A stretch of 64,000 nt of DNA, taken from positions 1 through 64,000 of the forward strand of contig JBIOUX010000220.1 in NCBI GenBank assembly GCA_044867425.1. The letters are read 5' to 3'. Under the pieces are notes generated by a model, which saw only the letters and a program-made list of their open reading frames with translations, ran no database searches and was not told where the DNA came from. Below, piece by piece: positions 36,309 to 45,635 of this stretch. Within the stretch, counting starts at the first letter, position 1. Every line of letters begins with the position of its first letter. Source of the stretch: CAWBJP01 sp044867425. Its GTDB lineage: Bacteria > Actinomycetota > Acidimicrobiia > IMCC26256 > BP-133. The translations under genes were made by a program, and so were the position numbers.

Positions 36309-39300
36309 ATGGCGCCAGCCATGGAGATCTCGACTGGCGTCGTCGCCCTGCTGTTCACCGACCTGGTCGGATCGACCGAGCTGCTCGGCCGCCTCGGTGA
36401 CGACGCCGCCGAAAAGGTGCGCCGCGCCCACTTCTCCCTGTTGCGGGAGGCGGTGGCGAGCTTCGGCGGCCAGGAGGTCAAGACCCTCGGGGACGGGCTC
36501 ATGGTCTCCTTCCGGAGCCCGGTCGACGCCATCGGCTGCGCCGTCGCCATGCAGCAGTCCACGGAGGCCTCCAACCGCCGGGAGCCGGGCCCCGACCTGG
36601 CCATCCGCATCGGGCTCCACGCCGGTGAGCCCCATCAGGAAGCGGGGGACTTCCACGGGACGGCCGTGGTGGTGGCCAGCCGGCTGTGCAACGCCGCCGG
36701 CGGCGGCGAGATCCTGGCCGGTGAGGTCGTCGCCGAGCTGGTGGGCTCCCGGGGCGGGTTCCGGTTCCGCAGCGTCGGGCCGCTCAACCTGAAGGGCATC
36801 GACCGGCCGGTACCGGCCGTCTCGGTGGACTGGCGGGCCGGTGGGCCGGCGGAGCCGGCGGCCGCCGCCACGTCACAGCCGGCCCCGTCCAACCGACCCA
36901 GCACCGTGCCCCGACCCCGAGGGCCCGAGCTCGTCGGCCGGGACGGGGTCCTGGCCGAGCTGGAGGCCGAGCTCGACCGGGCGGCAGGCGGCGAGCTGCG
37001 CTGTGTGCTCCTGCTGGGCGACGCCGGTGTCGGCAAGACCCGCCTCACGGCCGAGCTGGTCGCCCACCACACCGGCCGGGTGACGGCCTTGTCGGCGCGG
37101 GCCTACCCCCTGGGCGCCACCGCCTCGCTGGGGCTGTGGGTCGAAGCCCTGGAACGGCACCTCCGCCAGTTGCCGGCGCACGAGATCCGCCGCCTGTGCG
37201 GAGCCCATCTCGACGACCTCGCGGCGCTGTTCGGAAGCCTGACGGCCCTGGCCGGTGGACGGCCGGGGCCGGAGCCGTCGCGGGTCCGCATCCTGGAAGG
37301 GCTGGTGACGCTGCTCGAAGGTCTCGCCGGCACCGGACCGCTGGTCATCGTCCTCGACGACGTCCATCTGGCGGACGGCTCGTCGTGGGAAGCAGTGGCG
37401 TTCCTGGCCCGCAGCCTGGCGGCCAGTCCGATCCTGATGGTGCTCGCCGCCCGGCCCGTGGAGCTGGCCGATCAGGCCGTCGCCGGAGATGTCCTCCACG
37501 CCCTCGACCAGGAGGGCTTCCTCCGGCGGCTCCCCGTCCACCCCCTCGACGCCGCCGACGTGCGCCGCTTGGCCGGTGCCATCGTCGGGCGGGCGGCCCC
37601 CGAGGCGCTGGCGGGCTGGCTCATGGAGCGCACCCGGGGAAACCCGCTCTTCGTCCTGGGTCTGGTCCGGGCCCTGGTCGAGGAGGACGCCGACCTGGAC
37701 GCGCCCGTCCTGCGGCGTCTTCCCGAGGGCCTGGCCGAGCGCGTGACCTCCCGCGTCGCCGGCCTGGGACACGCGGAGCTGGGCCTCCTCGAGCTGCTGG
37801 CCGTGGCCGGCCGGCCGGTCGAGTTCGAGGAGCTCGTCACCTTGAGCGGACACGACGGCGGGGACCTGGCCCGGCTCCTCCCCGGCCTGGTGCGCTCCCG
37901 GTTCCTGGCCGAGGAGGAGCGCGACGGCGGGCTGGCCTACGGGATGGCCCATCCGCTCGTCCAGGAGGCGCTCTACCAGGCCACGGGCGGGGCCCGCCGG
38001 CGGGAGCTGCACCGCACGGTGGGTCGCCTGCTGCGGGCCGAGGGCCGGTTGGGCGAGGCCGCATCCCACTTCGCCCGGGCGGCCCGGCCCGGAGATCCGG
38101 ACGCCATCTCCGTCCTCCTCGAGGCCGTCCGCCAGGCCGAGGAGCGCCAGGCGTTCCGGGAATCACTGGCGCTCCTGCGCTCGCTGGTCCAGCTCCTGCC
38201 CTCGGGGGATGACCGCTGGCTGGAGGTCGTCGACGCCATCCGCTGGGAGTCGAACTGGGTCATCGACCAACCGGCCGAGCTGGACGTGGCGCTGGGAATC
38301 GCCGCCCTGCGGGAGATGGACTCCATCCTCCGGCGGCGCCGGGACCCGGAGCGGGCGGCGACGGTGAAGTTCCGCCTCGCCGCCTCCATCTCCTGGGGAG
38401 AGGGCGCCCACGCGGAGGCCAGGCGTCTCTACGGCGAGGCCGAGGAGCTCTTCCAAGCCACCGGCAACCGGCGTGGGGCGCTGCTCTCGGCCAACGAGAT
38501 GGCCTTCGTGGCCGGGATGGCCGGGGACTTCCGGGCCATGGAGGCCGGCGCCAACGCCATCCTGGCTGCGGCCGAGGCGGCCGGGGACGATGCCGTCGTC
38601 CGCCGGGCGCTCGCCACCATCGCCTGGAGTGCCTTCTTCCGGGGCCGGTTCGCGCTGGCGGAGGCGAGTTACCGCCGGGCCGCCTCGTTCGACAGCCCCG
38701 AGGTCACCACGACCGCCTTCCGCCTCACGCTCACGTTGTCGGGCCTGGCCATCTCGCTGGCGTTCGAGGGCCGGATGGCGGAGGCGCGGGTCCTCCTGGA
38801 AGAGGCCAAGGCGCAGAACCCGGCGCACCGCAGCACGCCGCTGTCGGAGTGGGAGACGCGGATCCACTGGCTGGCCGGAGATTTCCGGAGCGCGTTGACC
38901 AAAGCCCGGGAGTCGCTGGGCGAATCGCGCCGGGTGGTGAGTCCCCGGACGGCCATGGGCCTGCCCTTCGCCGCCCTCGCCGCCGCCGAGCTGGGCGAGC
39001 AGCAGGAGGCCGACCGGTTCCTGGCCATCGCCCGGGACGCCCCGGGAGGGGCGTTCTTCATCTACGAGCACTACTGCGAATCCGCCCGAGCCCTGCTCGC
39101 CGATCGGAGGGGGGACCCGGCCGCCTGTGTGGCGGGACTGGTTCCGGTGGTCGAGAAGCTGCTGGGGATGGATGCGTTGCCCTTCGCCGCCCTCGTCCTC
39201 GGCGAGCTCGCCGAAGCGGCGTCACGGTGCGGCGACCGGGAAGCCGCGGCCCGGGCCGCCGCCCAGCTGACGGAGGTTGGCGGCCAGATCGACCGTCCGC

Positions 39301-39569
39301 TGTATCACGCCCTGGCGGCGACCGGGACGGCGTGGAGGCACTGGAGCGATGGGGCGGGCGGTTCCGGGCGGGACGCGGCCCGGCCGGCGGTCGGGATCCT
39401 GGACGGCCTCGGCTACCGCGCCCTGGCGGCCCGGGCCTGGGAGATCCTCGGCCGTTGCCTGGCGCTGGAGAACGACAAGGACGCCGGCGACGCCCTCGCC
39501 CGGGCGGCGGCCCTGTTCGAGGCATGCGGGGCGACATCGAGAGGTGCCCGGGTGACGTCGGTCCTCTGA
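36309..39569 (+). CDS. Adenylate/guanylate cyclase fused to AAA/STAND ATPase and TPR-like region
   Basis: A 1086-residue regulator. Residues 1-180 are a class III nucleotide cyclase domain: metal Asp18 (LLFTDLVGSTELL), Lys58 and Asp62 (VKTLGDGLMVSF), and Arg125 (VVVASRLCNAA). The transition-state Asn that usually precedes this Arg is Val121, so catalysis may be weak or lost. Residues about 215-560 are a STAND/AAA ATPase with Walker A LLGDAGVGKTRL and Walker B VIVLDDVHLAD, and the rest is a helical TPR-like array. This domain order is common in actinobacteria, often with a LuxR domain at the end; none is seen here. No RBS at ATG 36309; ATG 36321 is an alternative. Confidence 0.88.
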   Translation: MAPAMEISTGVVALLFTDLVGSTELLGRLGDDAAEKVRRAHFSLLREAVASFGGQEVKTLGDGLMVSFRSPVDAIGCAVAMQQSTEASNRREPGPDLAIRIGLHAGEPHQEAGDFHGTAVVVASRLCNAAGGGEILAGEVVAELVGSRGGFRFRSVGPLNLKGIDRPVPAVSVDWRAGGPAEPAAAATSQPAPSNRPSTVPRPRGPELVGRDGVLAELEAELDRAAGGELRCVLLLGDAGVGKTRLTAELVAHHTGRVTALSARAYPLGATASLGLWVEALERHLRQLPAHEIRRLCGAHLDDLAALFGSLTALAGGRPGPEPSRVRILEGLVTLLEGLAGTGPLVIVLDDVHLADGSSWEAVAFLARSLAASPILMVLAARPVELADQAVAGDVLHALDQEGFLRRLPVHPLDAADVRRLAGAIVGRAAPEALAGWLMERTRGNPLFVLGLVRALVEEDADLDAPVLRRLPEGLAERVTSRVAGLGHAELGLLELLAVAGRPVEFEELVTLSGHDGGDLARLLPGLVRSRFLAEEERDGGLAYGMAHPLVQEALYQATGGARRRELHRTVGRLLRAEGRLGEAASHFARAARPGDPDAISVLLEAVRQAEERQAFRESLALLRSLVQLLPSGDDRWLEVVDAIRWESNWVIDQPAELDVALGIAALREMDSILRRRRDPERAATVKFRLAASISWGEGAHAEARRLYGEAEELFQATGNRRGALLSANEMAFVAGMAGDFRAMEAGANAILAAAEAAGDDAVVRRALATIAWSAFFRGRFALAEASYRRAASFDSPEVTTTAFRLTLTLSGLAISLAFEGRMAEARVLLEEAKAQNPAHRSTPLSEWETRIHWLAGDFRSALTKARESLGESRRVVSPRTAMGLPFAALAAAELGEQQEADRFLAIARDAPGGAFFIYEHYCESARALLADRRGDPAACVAGLVPVVEKLLGMDALPFAALVLGELAEAASRCGDREAAARAAAQLTEVGGQIDRPLYHALAATGTAWRHWSDGAGGSGRDAARPAVGILDGLGYRALAARAWEILGRCLALENDKDAGDALARAAALFEACGATSRGARVTSVL

Positions 39570-39609
39570 GTGGTGGCCCGCCGCACCCGTTCGCGGTGAT
39601 ACTGGCCCG

Positions 39610-39870
39610 ATGAGCAGCCTGGTGGTCATCGTCGTGGCGCTGGCTCTGGCCGCGCTGGCACGGACCAAGACGGCGTCGGGGGTGCTGGGGAAGCGGGAGG
39701 CCTACGGCCGGCCCATGAGCGACTGGGCCGGCCTGTCCGTCCTCGGCCTCGGACTCGGTCTGGCCGCCCTCGTGGCCGGGTACCCCACGCTGGGCTTCCT
39801 GCTGCTGGGCCTCGTGCTGATCGAGTCGTACGCCACCGTGAGCCAGATCCGGCCCCGGCGCCGGCGCTGA
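39610..39870 (+). CDS. Small membrane protein
   Basis: An 86-residue protein with an N-terminal helix (LVVIVVALALAALA), a basic linker (TKTASGVLGKREAYGRP) and one or two further helices (WAGLSVLGLGLGLAALVAGY, LGFLLLGLVLIESYA) ending in RPRRRR. No family recognised. GATACT ends 6 bases before the ATG, so it may be leaderless. The stop is directly followed by the GTG of the next gene. Confidence 0.65.
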   Translation: MSSLVVIVVALALAALARTKTASGVLGKREAYGRPMSDWAGLSVLGLGLGLAALVAGYPTLGFLLLGLVLIESYATVSQIRPRRRR

Positions 39871-40347
39871 GTGGCGGCGGCTCGCTCGCCCTATGTCCTC
39901 GAATATGAAGGGCGCTTCGACTTCCCGGTCCCGCCGGAGGAGGTGTGGTCGGCCGTCGAAGACCTGGAGAACTTCGAGACCTGGTGGGGCTGGCTCGGCG
40001 AGTTCCGGGTGGAGGGGCCCGGCCTGGCGGCGGGGTCCGTCCTCCACGGCGTGGTGGCACCGCCGCTCCCCTACCGCATGCGGGTGCGGGTGGAGCTGGT
40101 CCAATGTGACCCGCCCCACAGCATCGACGCCTCCGTCGCCGGCGATCTGGTGGGCCAGGCCCGGCTGGTGCTCGAGCCCGATCGCGCCGGCACCCGGGTC
40201 TGGGTGGCCTGGGAGATCGAGATGATGCAGCGCCCGATGCGGGTGGCGTGCCGGGTCGCCTTCCCGCTGCTGCGCTGGGGCCACGACCGGGTGGTGGACG
40301 CCACCGTGGCCGGCTTCCGGCGCCACCTGCGCGCCGCCCCGTCGTAA
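39871..40347 (+). CDS. SRPBCC (START-like) family protein
   Basis: A 158-residue cytosolic protein. The opening YEGRFDFPVPPEEVWSAVEDLENFETWWGWL is the typical first strand plus helix pair of polyketide cyclase/SRPBCC proteins, and the long C-terminal helix is RWGHDRVVDATVAGFRRHL. These fold around a hydrophobic pocket and bind lipids, aromatic compounds or act as cyclases. GTG start abuts the TGA of the preceding gene with zero spacing, so translation is coupled. Two nucleotides separate it from the next, convergent stop. Confidence 0.85.
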   Translation: MAAARSPYVLEYEGRFDFPVPPEEVWSAVEDLENFETWWGWLGEFRVEGPGLAAGSVLHGVVAPPLPYRMRVRVELVQCDPPHSIDASVAGDLVGQARLVLEPDRAGTRVWVAWEIEMMQRPMRVACRVAFPLLRWGHDRVVDATVAGFRRHLRAAPS

Positions 40348-40349
40348 GG

Positions 40350-41084
40350 TCAGGCGAACCGGGCCACGGCCAGGCCCACCGCCAGCGCCACCATGCTCCA
40401 CGACAGGGCCCGCAGCGCCTGCTCCAGGGGCGCGAGCATGATCCGGTCGTCGAGGGGACGGACGGTGCCGTCCTCCATGGTCATGGAGCCTTCGACGGCC
40501 GTGACCCGCCGGCGCAGCATCCGGGCCGGCGTGCTCAGGCTGCGCTGGGCGTAGGAGAGGCCGAAGGCGACGGCGCCGGCGAGGAGGGCGACGAGATCGA
40601 GGCGCTCGGCCTGGGCGTAGTAGCCGGTGAGGGCGGGGAAGGCGCCCCAGGAGGCGGCGAAGCCGATGTCGGAGTGCAGCCGCCCACCCAGCAGCTCGAG
40701 GTTGTACCCCACCACCAGCACCGGCCCCACGGCGATGAAGGCCAGCAGGCCGGTGCCAACCCGGGGCACGCCGGCCAGGCCCAGGGCCATCGCCGCCGCC
40801 AGGCCGATGACGGCCGCCAGCCACAGGACCCGGTCGGGGATGCGGGTGCGGAGCGGGTGGCCGTGCAGCTCGTCGAGCACATGGGCGGCGATGCCCACGG
40901 CGAAGAAGAAGGCGAGCACGGTGGCCAGCAGGCGGACGCCGTCGGTGCGGGGGGCCAGGCAGGCGCCGAGGACGACGTAGGAGAGGTGCCAGGCCGTGTA
41001 GGGCGGGTGGAGGATCGTCCACCAGTCCCGCCAGCCGCCGGCCCGGGCGGCGTAGAAGGCGGGGCGGCGCTCGTCGTCAGCCAT
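40350..41084 (-). CDS. UbiA-like polytopic membrane protein
   Basis: A 244-residue membrane protein with about seven helices. It starts MADDERRPAFYAA and overlaps the preceding methyltransferase gene by 8 bases (ATGGCTGA); an ATG at 41093 would add three residues. The block WWTILHPPYTAWHLSYVVLGA and the polar loop AHVLDELHGHPLRTRIPDR, followed by HSDIGFAASWGAFPALTGYYAQ, recall UbiA prenyltransferases, but the usual NDxxDxxxD signatures are not visible. Its pairing with a UbiE-like methyltransferase supports a role in quinone or isoprenoid metabolism. Function not proven. Confidence 0.65.
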   Translation of the reverse strand: MADDERRPAFYAARAGGWRDWWTILHPPYTAWHLSYVVLGACLAPRTDGVRLLATVLAFFFAVGIAAHVLDELHGHPLRTRIPDRVLWLAAVIGLAAAMALGLAGVPRVGTGLLAFIAVGPVLVVGYNLELLGGRLHSDIGFAASWGAFPALTGYYAQAERLDLVALLAGAVAFGLSYAQRSLSTPARMLRRRVTAVEGSMTMEDGTVRPLDDRIMLAPLEQALRALSWSMVALAVGLAVARFA

Positions 41085-41865
41085 TCCCGTCATCCCCCGG
41101 GCCCTGGGCTCCCTTCCGGCCCCACATGACCAGGCCGCCGCCCAGGCTCATGACCCGGGCCCCCACGTCGACCAGGCCGGCGTCACGCCAGGCGTCGACC
41201 GTCCACTGCAGTGGGAATCGCCGGTAGTGCTCGGAGATGTTGGGGCCGAGGAAGCGGCCCACCTCGAACCATGACCTCTTGCCGGCCAGACCGCCGGCGG
41301 CGGGCAGCACGCCCCGGGTGTACAGCCACCACCAGGCCCACCAGAAGCGCGACGGCGGCACGTGGAACTCGAGGCTGGCCATGGGCGCGCCGGGCTTCAC
41401 CACCCGGGCCAGCTCCCGCAGCGTGGCCGCCGGGTCGCGCACGTAGCGCAGGAGATACGTGAAGGTCAGCCCGTCAAAGGTGGCATCGGGAAAGGGCAGC
41501 CCCTCAGCCCGCCCGGCGACCAGCTGGACCCGGTCGCCGGCGCCGGCTCTGGCGATGTTCTCCTGACCCGTCCGCAGCATGGCCTCCGTCAGGTCGATGC
41601 CGACGACCTGGCCCGGTGTCCGCCGGGCCAGCTGGAGGGCGACGCCGGCGGTGCCGGTGGCGACATCGAGGATCCGACCGGCGCCGGCGGGAACGACCCG
41701 GTCGACCATGGCCCGCCGCCAGCGCCCGTTCTGGCCGAAGGAGAGCAGCTCGGCCAGGAGGTCGTAGCGGGCGGGCAGGGGAGTGAACAGCTCCTGGGCG
41801 AACCGGTTGTCGCGGGCAGGCTGCGCCCGAGTCGTCCCTGCCCCGGCGGCCCCTGGCCCTGGCAC
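41077..41865 (-). CDS. UbiE/MenG-like methyltransferase
   Basis: A 262-residue class I methyltransferase. It begins with FAQELFTPLPARYDLLAELLSFGQNGRWRRAMVD, the hallmark of UbiE/COQ5 enzymes, and has the SAM motif ILDVATGTAGVALQLA, then GIDLTEAML and FTYLLRYVRDPAATLREL. UbiE/MenG methylates demethylmenaquinone. The sequence differs somewhat from canonical MenG (for example LRYVRDP), so a related quinone-type substrate is possible. First gene of a two-gene unit. TACTGT lies 6 bases before the GTG at 41865, so it is leaderless. Confidence 0.87.
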   Translation of the reverse strand: MPGPGAAGAGTTRAQPARDNRFAQELFTPLPARYDLLAELLSFGQNGRWRRAMVDRVVPAGAGRILDVATGTAGVALQLARRTPGQVVGIDLTEAMLRTGQENIARAGAGDRVQLVAGRAEGLPFPDATFDGLTFTYLLRYVRDPAATLRELARVVKPGAPMASLEFHVPPSRFWWAWWWLYTRGVLPAAGGLAGKRSWFEVGRFLGPNISEHYRRFPLQWTVDAWRDAGLVDVGARVMSLGGGLVMWGRKGAQGPGDDGNG

Positions 41866-41870
41866 GCCCG

Positions 41871-41877
41871 TACAGTA
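41871..41877. promoter_or_regulatory. Overlapping divergent -10 boxes (TACAGTA)
   Basis: The 7 bases TACAGTA hold TACAGT on the plus strand (41871-41876), giving a short leader with AAGGAGG before GTG 41904, and TACTGT on the minus strand (41877 to 41872), 6 nt before GTG 41865. The two promoters cannot be occupied at once. Confidence 0.55.
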
Positions 41878-41903
41878 GGCCCTTCACCAAGGAGGGTCCG
41901 CCG

Positions 41904-43235
41904 GTGGAGCGCCGCTTCGACGTCCTCGTGGTCGGCTCAGGGCCGGCCGGCAGCATCGCCGCCCTGGTGCTGGCCCGGGGCGGGGCCCGGGTGGCGCTGG
42001 TCGACAAGGCGCGGTTTCCGAGGGACAAGGCCTGCGGCGACCTGATCGGACCCCGGGGCGTGCAGCTCCTGGACGACCTCGGCGTCGACGTGCCCGGAAC
42101 CGAACGGGTCGGCGACATGATCGTGGTGGGACCCACGGGGAGCCGGGTCCGGCTGCCGTGCCGGCCCGGCCTGACCTATCCCGGCCACGGCTTCGCCGTC
42201 CCCCGGACCGTCTTCGACCAGGCCCTGTGGGAGACGGCGGTGGCGGCCGGAGCCGAACCGTTCACAGGCCGGGCGGGCGAGCCGCTCCTCCGGGATGACG
42301 GCACCCTGGACGGGTTCGTGCTCGGAAGCGGCACCCGGGTGGCCGCTGACATGGTGATCGGCGCCGACGGCGCCACCAGCCGGGTGGCCGAAGTGACGGG
42401 GCTGGTCGACCCCGCCCGGGTGCTGTGGGGCTTCGCCGTCCGGGCCTACGTCGATGACCCCGTGACGCTGCCCCACATCCTGCTCTGGGAGCCGGACCCG
42501 TGGCGGGGCTTCCCCGGCTACGGGTGGCTGTTCCCCGGAGTCGACGGGCGGGCCAATCTCGGCCTGGGCGTCGGGGTGCTCTCCGATCGCAGCGCCGGGG
42601 CCGGCGCCACCCAGCGCTTCGACGCCTTCGTGGAGCACCTGCGGCGCCTCGGGATTCTGTCGGCACCCTTCTCGCCCGGGTCCAACGGGCACCGCCTCGG
42701 GGGCTGGCTGAAGATGGGCATGGTGGGGACAGCGCCGGCCCGGGGCCGGGTGCTCCTGGCCGGTGACGCCGCCGGCCTGGTCAACCCGCTCCAGGGCGAG
42801 GGGATCTCCCAGGCCATGGGCAGCGGCCGGGCCGCGGCCGAAGCGGTGCTGGCCGGTCCGGGAGACGCCGCCGGCCGGTACCGGCGGGTGCTGGCCGCCA
42901 CCTACGCCCCCTATCAGTCCGTCACCGCCCCGGTGCACGGCGCCCTGCTCACCCGGCCCCGGGCCGTGGCCGCCATCGGCCGCCTGGTGACGGCCCCCGG
43001 CGTGGGCCGGGCCGTGGCCGGCGGCTGGTCCATCTTCTGGAACGACCTGCTCGACGGCGCCGCTCCAGGCCCGCCCCGCAAGGTGGCGGCCGTCGCCGCC
43101 GGCGCCGGCCGGGCTCTGACCTTCCGCAGCCGCACCCGGGCCTGGTTCGCCCGGGAGGGAGGCCCTTATGCCGCCACGGGTTGGGCCAGCAAGGAACGGA
43201 GGTCGCGCTCGGCCACGGGGGCGGAGAACAGGTAG
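41904..43235 (+). CDS. Geranylgeranyl reductase family FAD oxidoreductase (menaquinone/isoprenoid reductase-like)
   Basis: A 443-residue flavoprotein. FAD sites are visible: VVGSGPAGSIAALVLARGG at the N-terminus, the ADMVIGADGATSRVAE block, and LLAGDAAGLVNPLQGEGI near residue 290. KARFPRDKACGDLIGPRG is typical of the geranylgeranyl reductase/MenJ family, which saturates isoprenoid double bonds in lipids or menaquinone. The divergent UbiE-like gene supports a quinone role. Start GTG 41904 has AAGGAGG upstream. The last 70 bases overlap the convergent GGDEF-EAL gene; the final residues (KERRSRSATGAENR) are likely non-conserved. Confidence 0.9.
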   Translation: MERRFDVLVVGSGPAGSIAALVLARGGARVALVDKARFPRDKACGDLIGPRGVQLLDDLGVDVPGTERVGDMIVVGPTGSRVRLPCRPGLTYPGHGFAVPRTVFDQALWETAVAAGAEPFTGRAGEPLLRDDGTLDGFVLGSGTRVAADMVIGADGATSRVAEVTGLVDPARVLWGFAVRAYVDDPVTLPHILLWEPDPWRGFPGYGWLFPGVDGRANLGLGVGVLSDRSAGAGATQRFDAFVEHLRRLGILSAPFSPGSNGHRLGGWLKMGMVGTAPARGRVLLAGDAAGLVNPLQGEGISQAMGSGRAAAEAVLAGPGDAAGRYRRVLAATYAPYQSVTAPVHGALLTRPRAVAAIGRLVTAPGVGRAVAGGWSIFWNDLLDGAAPGPPRKVAAVAAGAGRALTFRSRTRAWFAREGGPYAATGWASKERRSRSATGAENR

Positions 43236-45471
43236 CCCTGGAGGAGGTCGCATCCGAGCTGACCCAGCCGCTCCTGCTGCTCCGGGTGCTCGACGCCCTC
43301 GGCCACCGTGGTGAGGCGGAGCCGGCGGGCGATGTCGATGATGCCCCCAGTGAGCTCACCGTCGGCCGGCACCCGCCCGAGCTCGGCCACGAAACACCGG
43401 TCGATCTTCAGCATGTTGACCGGCAGGTGGGTAGATGGGCGAGGGTCGACTGGCCCCACCCGAAGTCGTCGAGCGCCAGCACGACTCCGAGCGCCCGCAA
43501 GGCCTGGAGGTTGGGGAGGATCGTCTGCCTGTCCGCCAGCACCGTTGACCCGCTCAGCTCCAGCACCAGCGCGCCGGGTTCGACCCCCGTCGCCGCCAGC
43601 GCCGCCTGCACCCGGGTGACGAGGTCGGTCCGGGAAAGCTCCTGGGGCGAGAGGTTGACGTTCAGGCGGCGTGGCGCCTCCGGCCCGAGGTCGGCGCGCC
43701 AGGCGGCGAAGTCCTCGAGGGAGCGACGCAGCACGAAGTCACCGAGCCGGGGCATGAGCCCGCCGTCCTCGGCCACCCGCAGGAACTCGGCCGTGAGCAG
43801 GAGGCCGTGGCCGGGCCGGCGCCAGCGGACGAGGGCCTCGACACTGTCGATCGCCCCGGTGCGGGCATCGACGATGGGCTGGTAGTGGCACTCGAGCTCG
43901 CCTCGGTCCAGCGCCTGCCGGAGGGCGCCCTCGAGCCCCATGCGCTGCCGGCCCTCGGTCAGCATGCTGCGCCGGAAGAGGTGCGAGCGGCTCTTGCCGG
44001 CGGACTTGGCCGAGTACATGGCGGCGTCGGCGGCCCGCATGAGCTCATCGGGCCTCGACGTGCCGTCCCAGAGGGCCACGCCGATGCTGCCCCGGGGTGT
44101 GATCTCGACGTCGTCGACGGCAACCGGAGTGGACAGGCGGGCGACGATCCGGTCGGCGATCTCCAGAGCGGCCTCCTCGCCCTCCAGGTCGACGAGGAGG
44201 ACGGCGAACTCGTCGCCACCGAGGCGGGCGGGTGTGTCGGTGGCCCGGGCGCCGGCCCCCAGGGCCTCCCCGACGTGGCCGAGGAGGGCGTCACCACCCT
44301 CATGACCGAGGCTGTCGTTGACGTGCTTGAACCCGTCGAGATCGATCAGCAGCAAGGCGACCTTCTCGCCCTGGTCGGGCCGGAGTGCCTCCTCCAGCCG
44401 CTGGTAGAGCAGAGCCCGGTTGGGGAGACCGGTCAGGGCGTCGTAGTGGGCCTGCCGGCGCAGGTCCTCGGTCAGTGAGGCGCCACGAATGGCCAGAGCC
44501 ACATTGGATTCGAGGCGCTGGAGGGCGTCGACCGAGTCCTGGGGCAGGGGCTCGGCGCTCGTGACGGTGATCATCGTGACCAGCTCGCGGCGGACTTCGA
44601 GCCGCATCTGGTAGACGGCCGGCATGGTGGCCGTGGCCGGGAGGTCATTCCGCCGGCAGGCGATCTGGGTCGAGCCGTCGACCGTCGTCTCGCTGATGTC
44701 GGCCTGGATGCCGGGACGGTTCACGAGCTCCACCACGGCATCCAGCGCCACCTCGTAGATGTCCGCCCGGGACGTGCTCGAGACGAGGGCGACGCCGGCG
44801 CCGAGCAACACCCGCTCGCGGGCCAGAGCCAGCTCGTGGTGCTCGAGGACGGAGACGACGAGCCGGATGAGCCCCCCGACGAGCAGGTAGGAGGGCGGGA
44901 ACCACAGCGTGTCGACCAGGCGGAGCCACCACGGGGCCCAACCCCAGGCCTCCCGGAGAACCGCAGAGCCGAAGATTGCCAGGCTCCACCAGATGCCTCG
45001 AACGAGGAACTGGCGATTGGACCCGAAGGCGGCTCGCAGGAACAGCCCGAAGGCGACGGTGCTGAACACCCACGCGCCCTTGCCTTCGAGCAGGAGAGCG
45101 ATGAAGAGCAGGGCCGCCTCGCTGGCGTTGATGAGGGTGCTGGCCCGCTCGCCGTGGGCGCAGCGCCGCCACAGCCACCACACGGCGGCGAGGGCGACGG
45201 CAGCCGGAAGGTTGCGCCGCGACTCCGAGGTGACGTCGGTCGCCACCAGCACTACGCCCAGCGCCGCCAACGAGAGCACGACGGCGGAGATGCCGGCCTG
45301 CACGGTGGCCAGCACTCCTGACCCCGGGCGCCATCCCGCCAGGCTCTGCAGCCGTGTCCATGTCCGGGTGAGCCGGCCGACCGGCTCCTCTGCGCGCGCC
45401 TCAGAATCCTTTTTCGACGTCATACACCCTTTTTCGGCGTCCTTGGATGCCGGTTGAGCGCTCGGTGCCAT
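43166..45471 (-). pseudogene. Membrane GGDEF-EAL protein with a frameshift in the EAL domain
   Basis: A long c-di-GMP protein read from 45471, with about seven membrane helices in the first 210 residues, a GAF-like linker, a GGDEF domain with LGGDEFAVLL and an intact I-site RATD, and an EAL domain with EALVRWRRPG, LNVNLSP and LALDDFGWG. Near 43431 the frame changes by one missing base: STLAHLPT continues in the other frame as LPVNMLKIDRCFV, TVAEGVE and QGYLFSAP, to TAA at 43166. One catalytic Glu (usually LEITE) is Gly here (LELSGSTV), so phosphodiesterase activity is doubtful even if the frame is restored. As sequenced, the protein would end early. Start could also be ATG 45423. Confidence 0.82.
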
Positions 45472-45635
45472 TTCTTCAAATTTCCGGCCACGTTATTGGT
45501 TGAACCTTCCAGAGAATCGGTCGGAATTGTGACCCGGGGCTGGCAGGGCCTCCCAGTTGTTCGGCTGAGCGCCTGGCCGGTTGGGGAACCGCTGTGCTAT
45601 GCAGCACGCGGCAGGCGGACGGCGAGGGAGCACGA

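Noticed and set aside
45500..45635. A sigma-54 promoter in front of acoX, as in Gram-negative acetoin operons
   Set aside because: TGGCAGG is present near 45540 but no GC of the -12 box occurs at the needed distance, and no sigma-54 activator gene is nearby.
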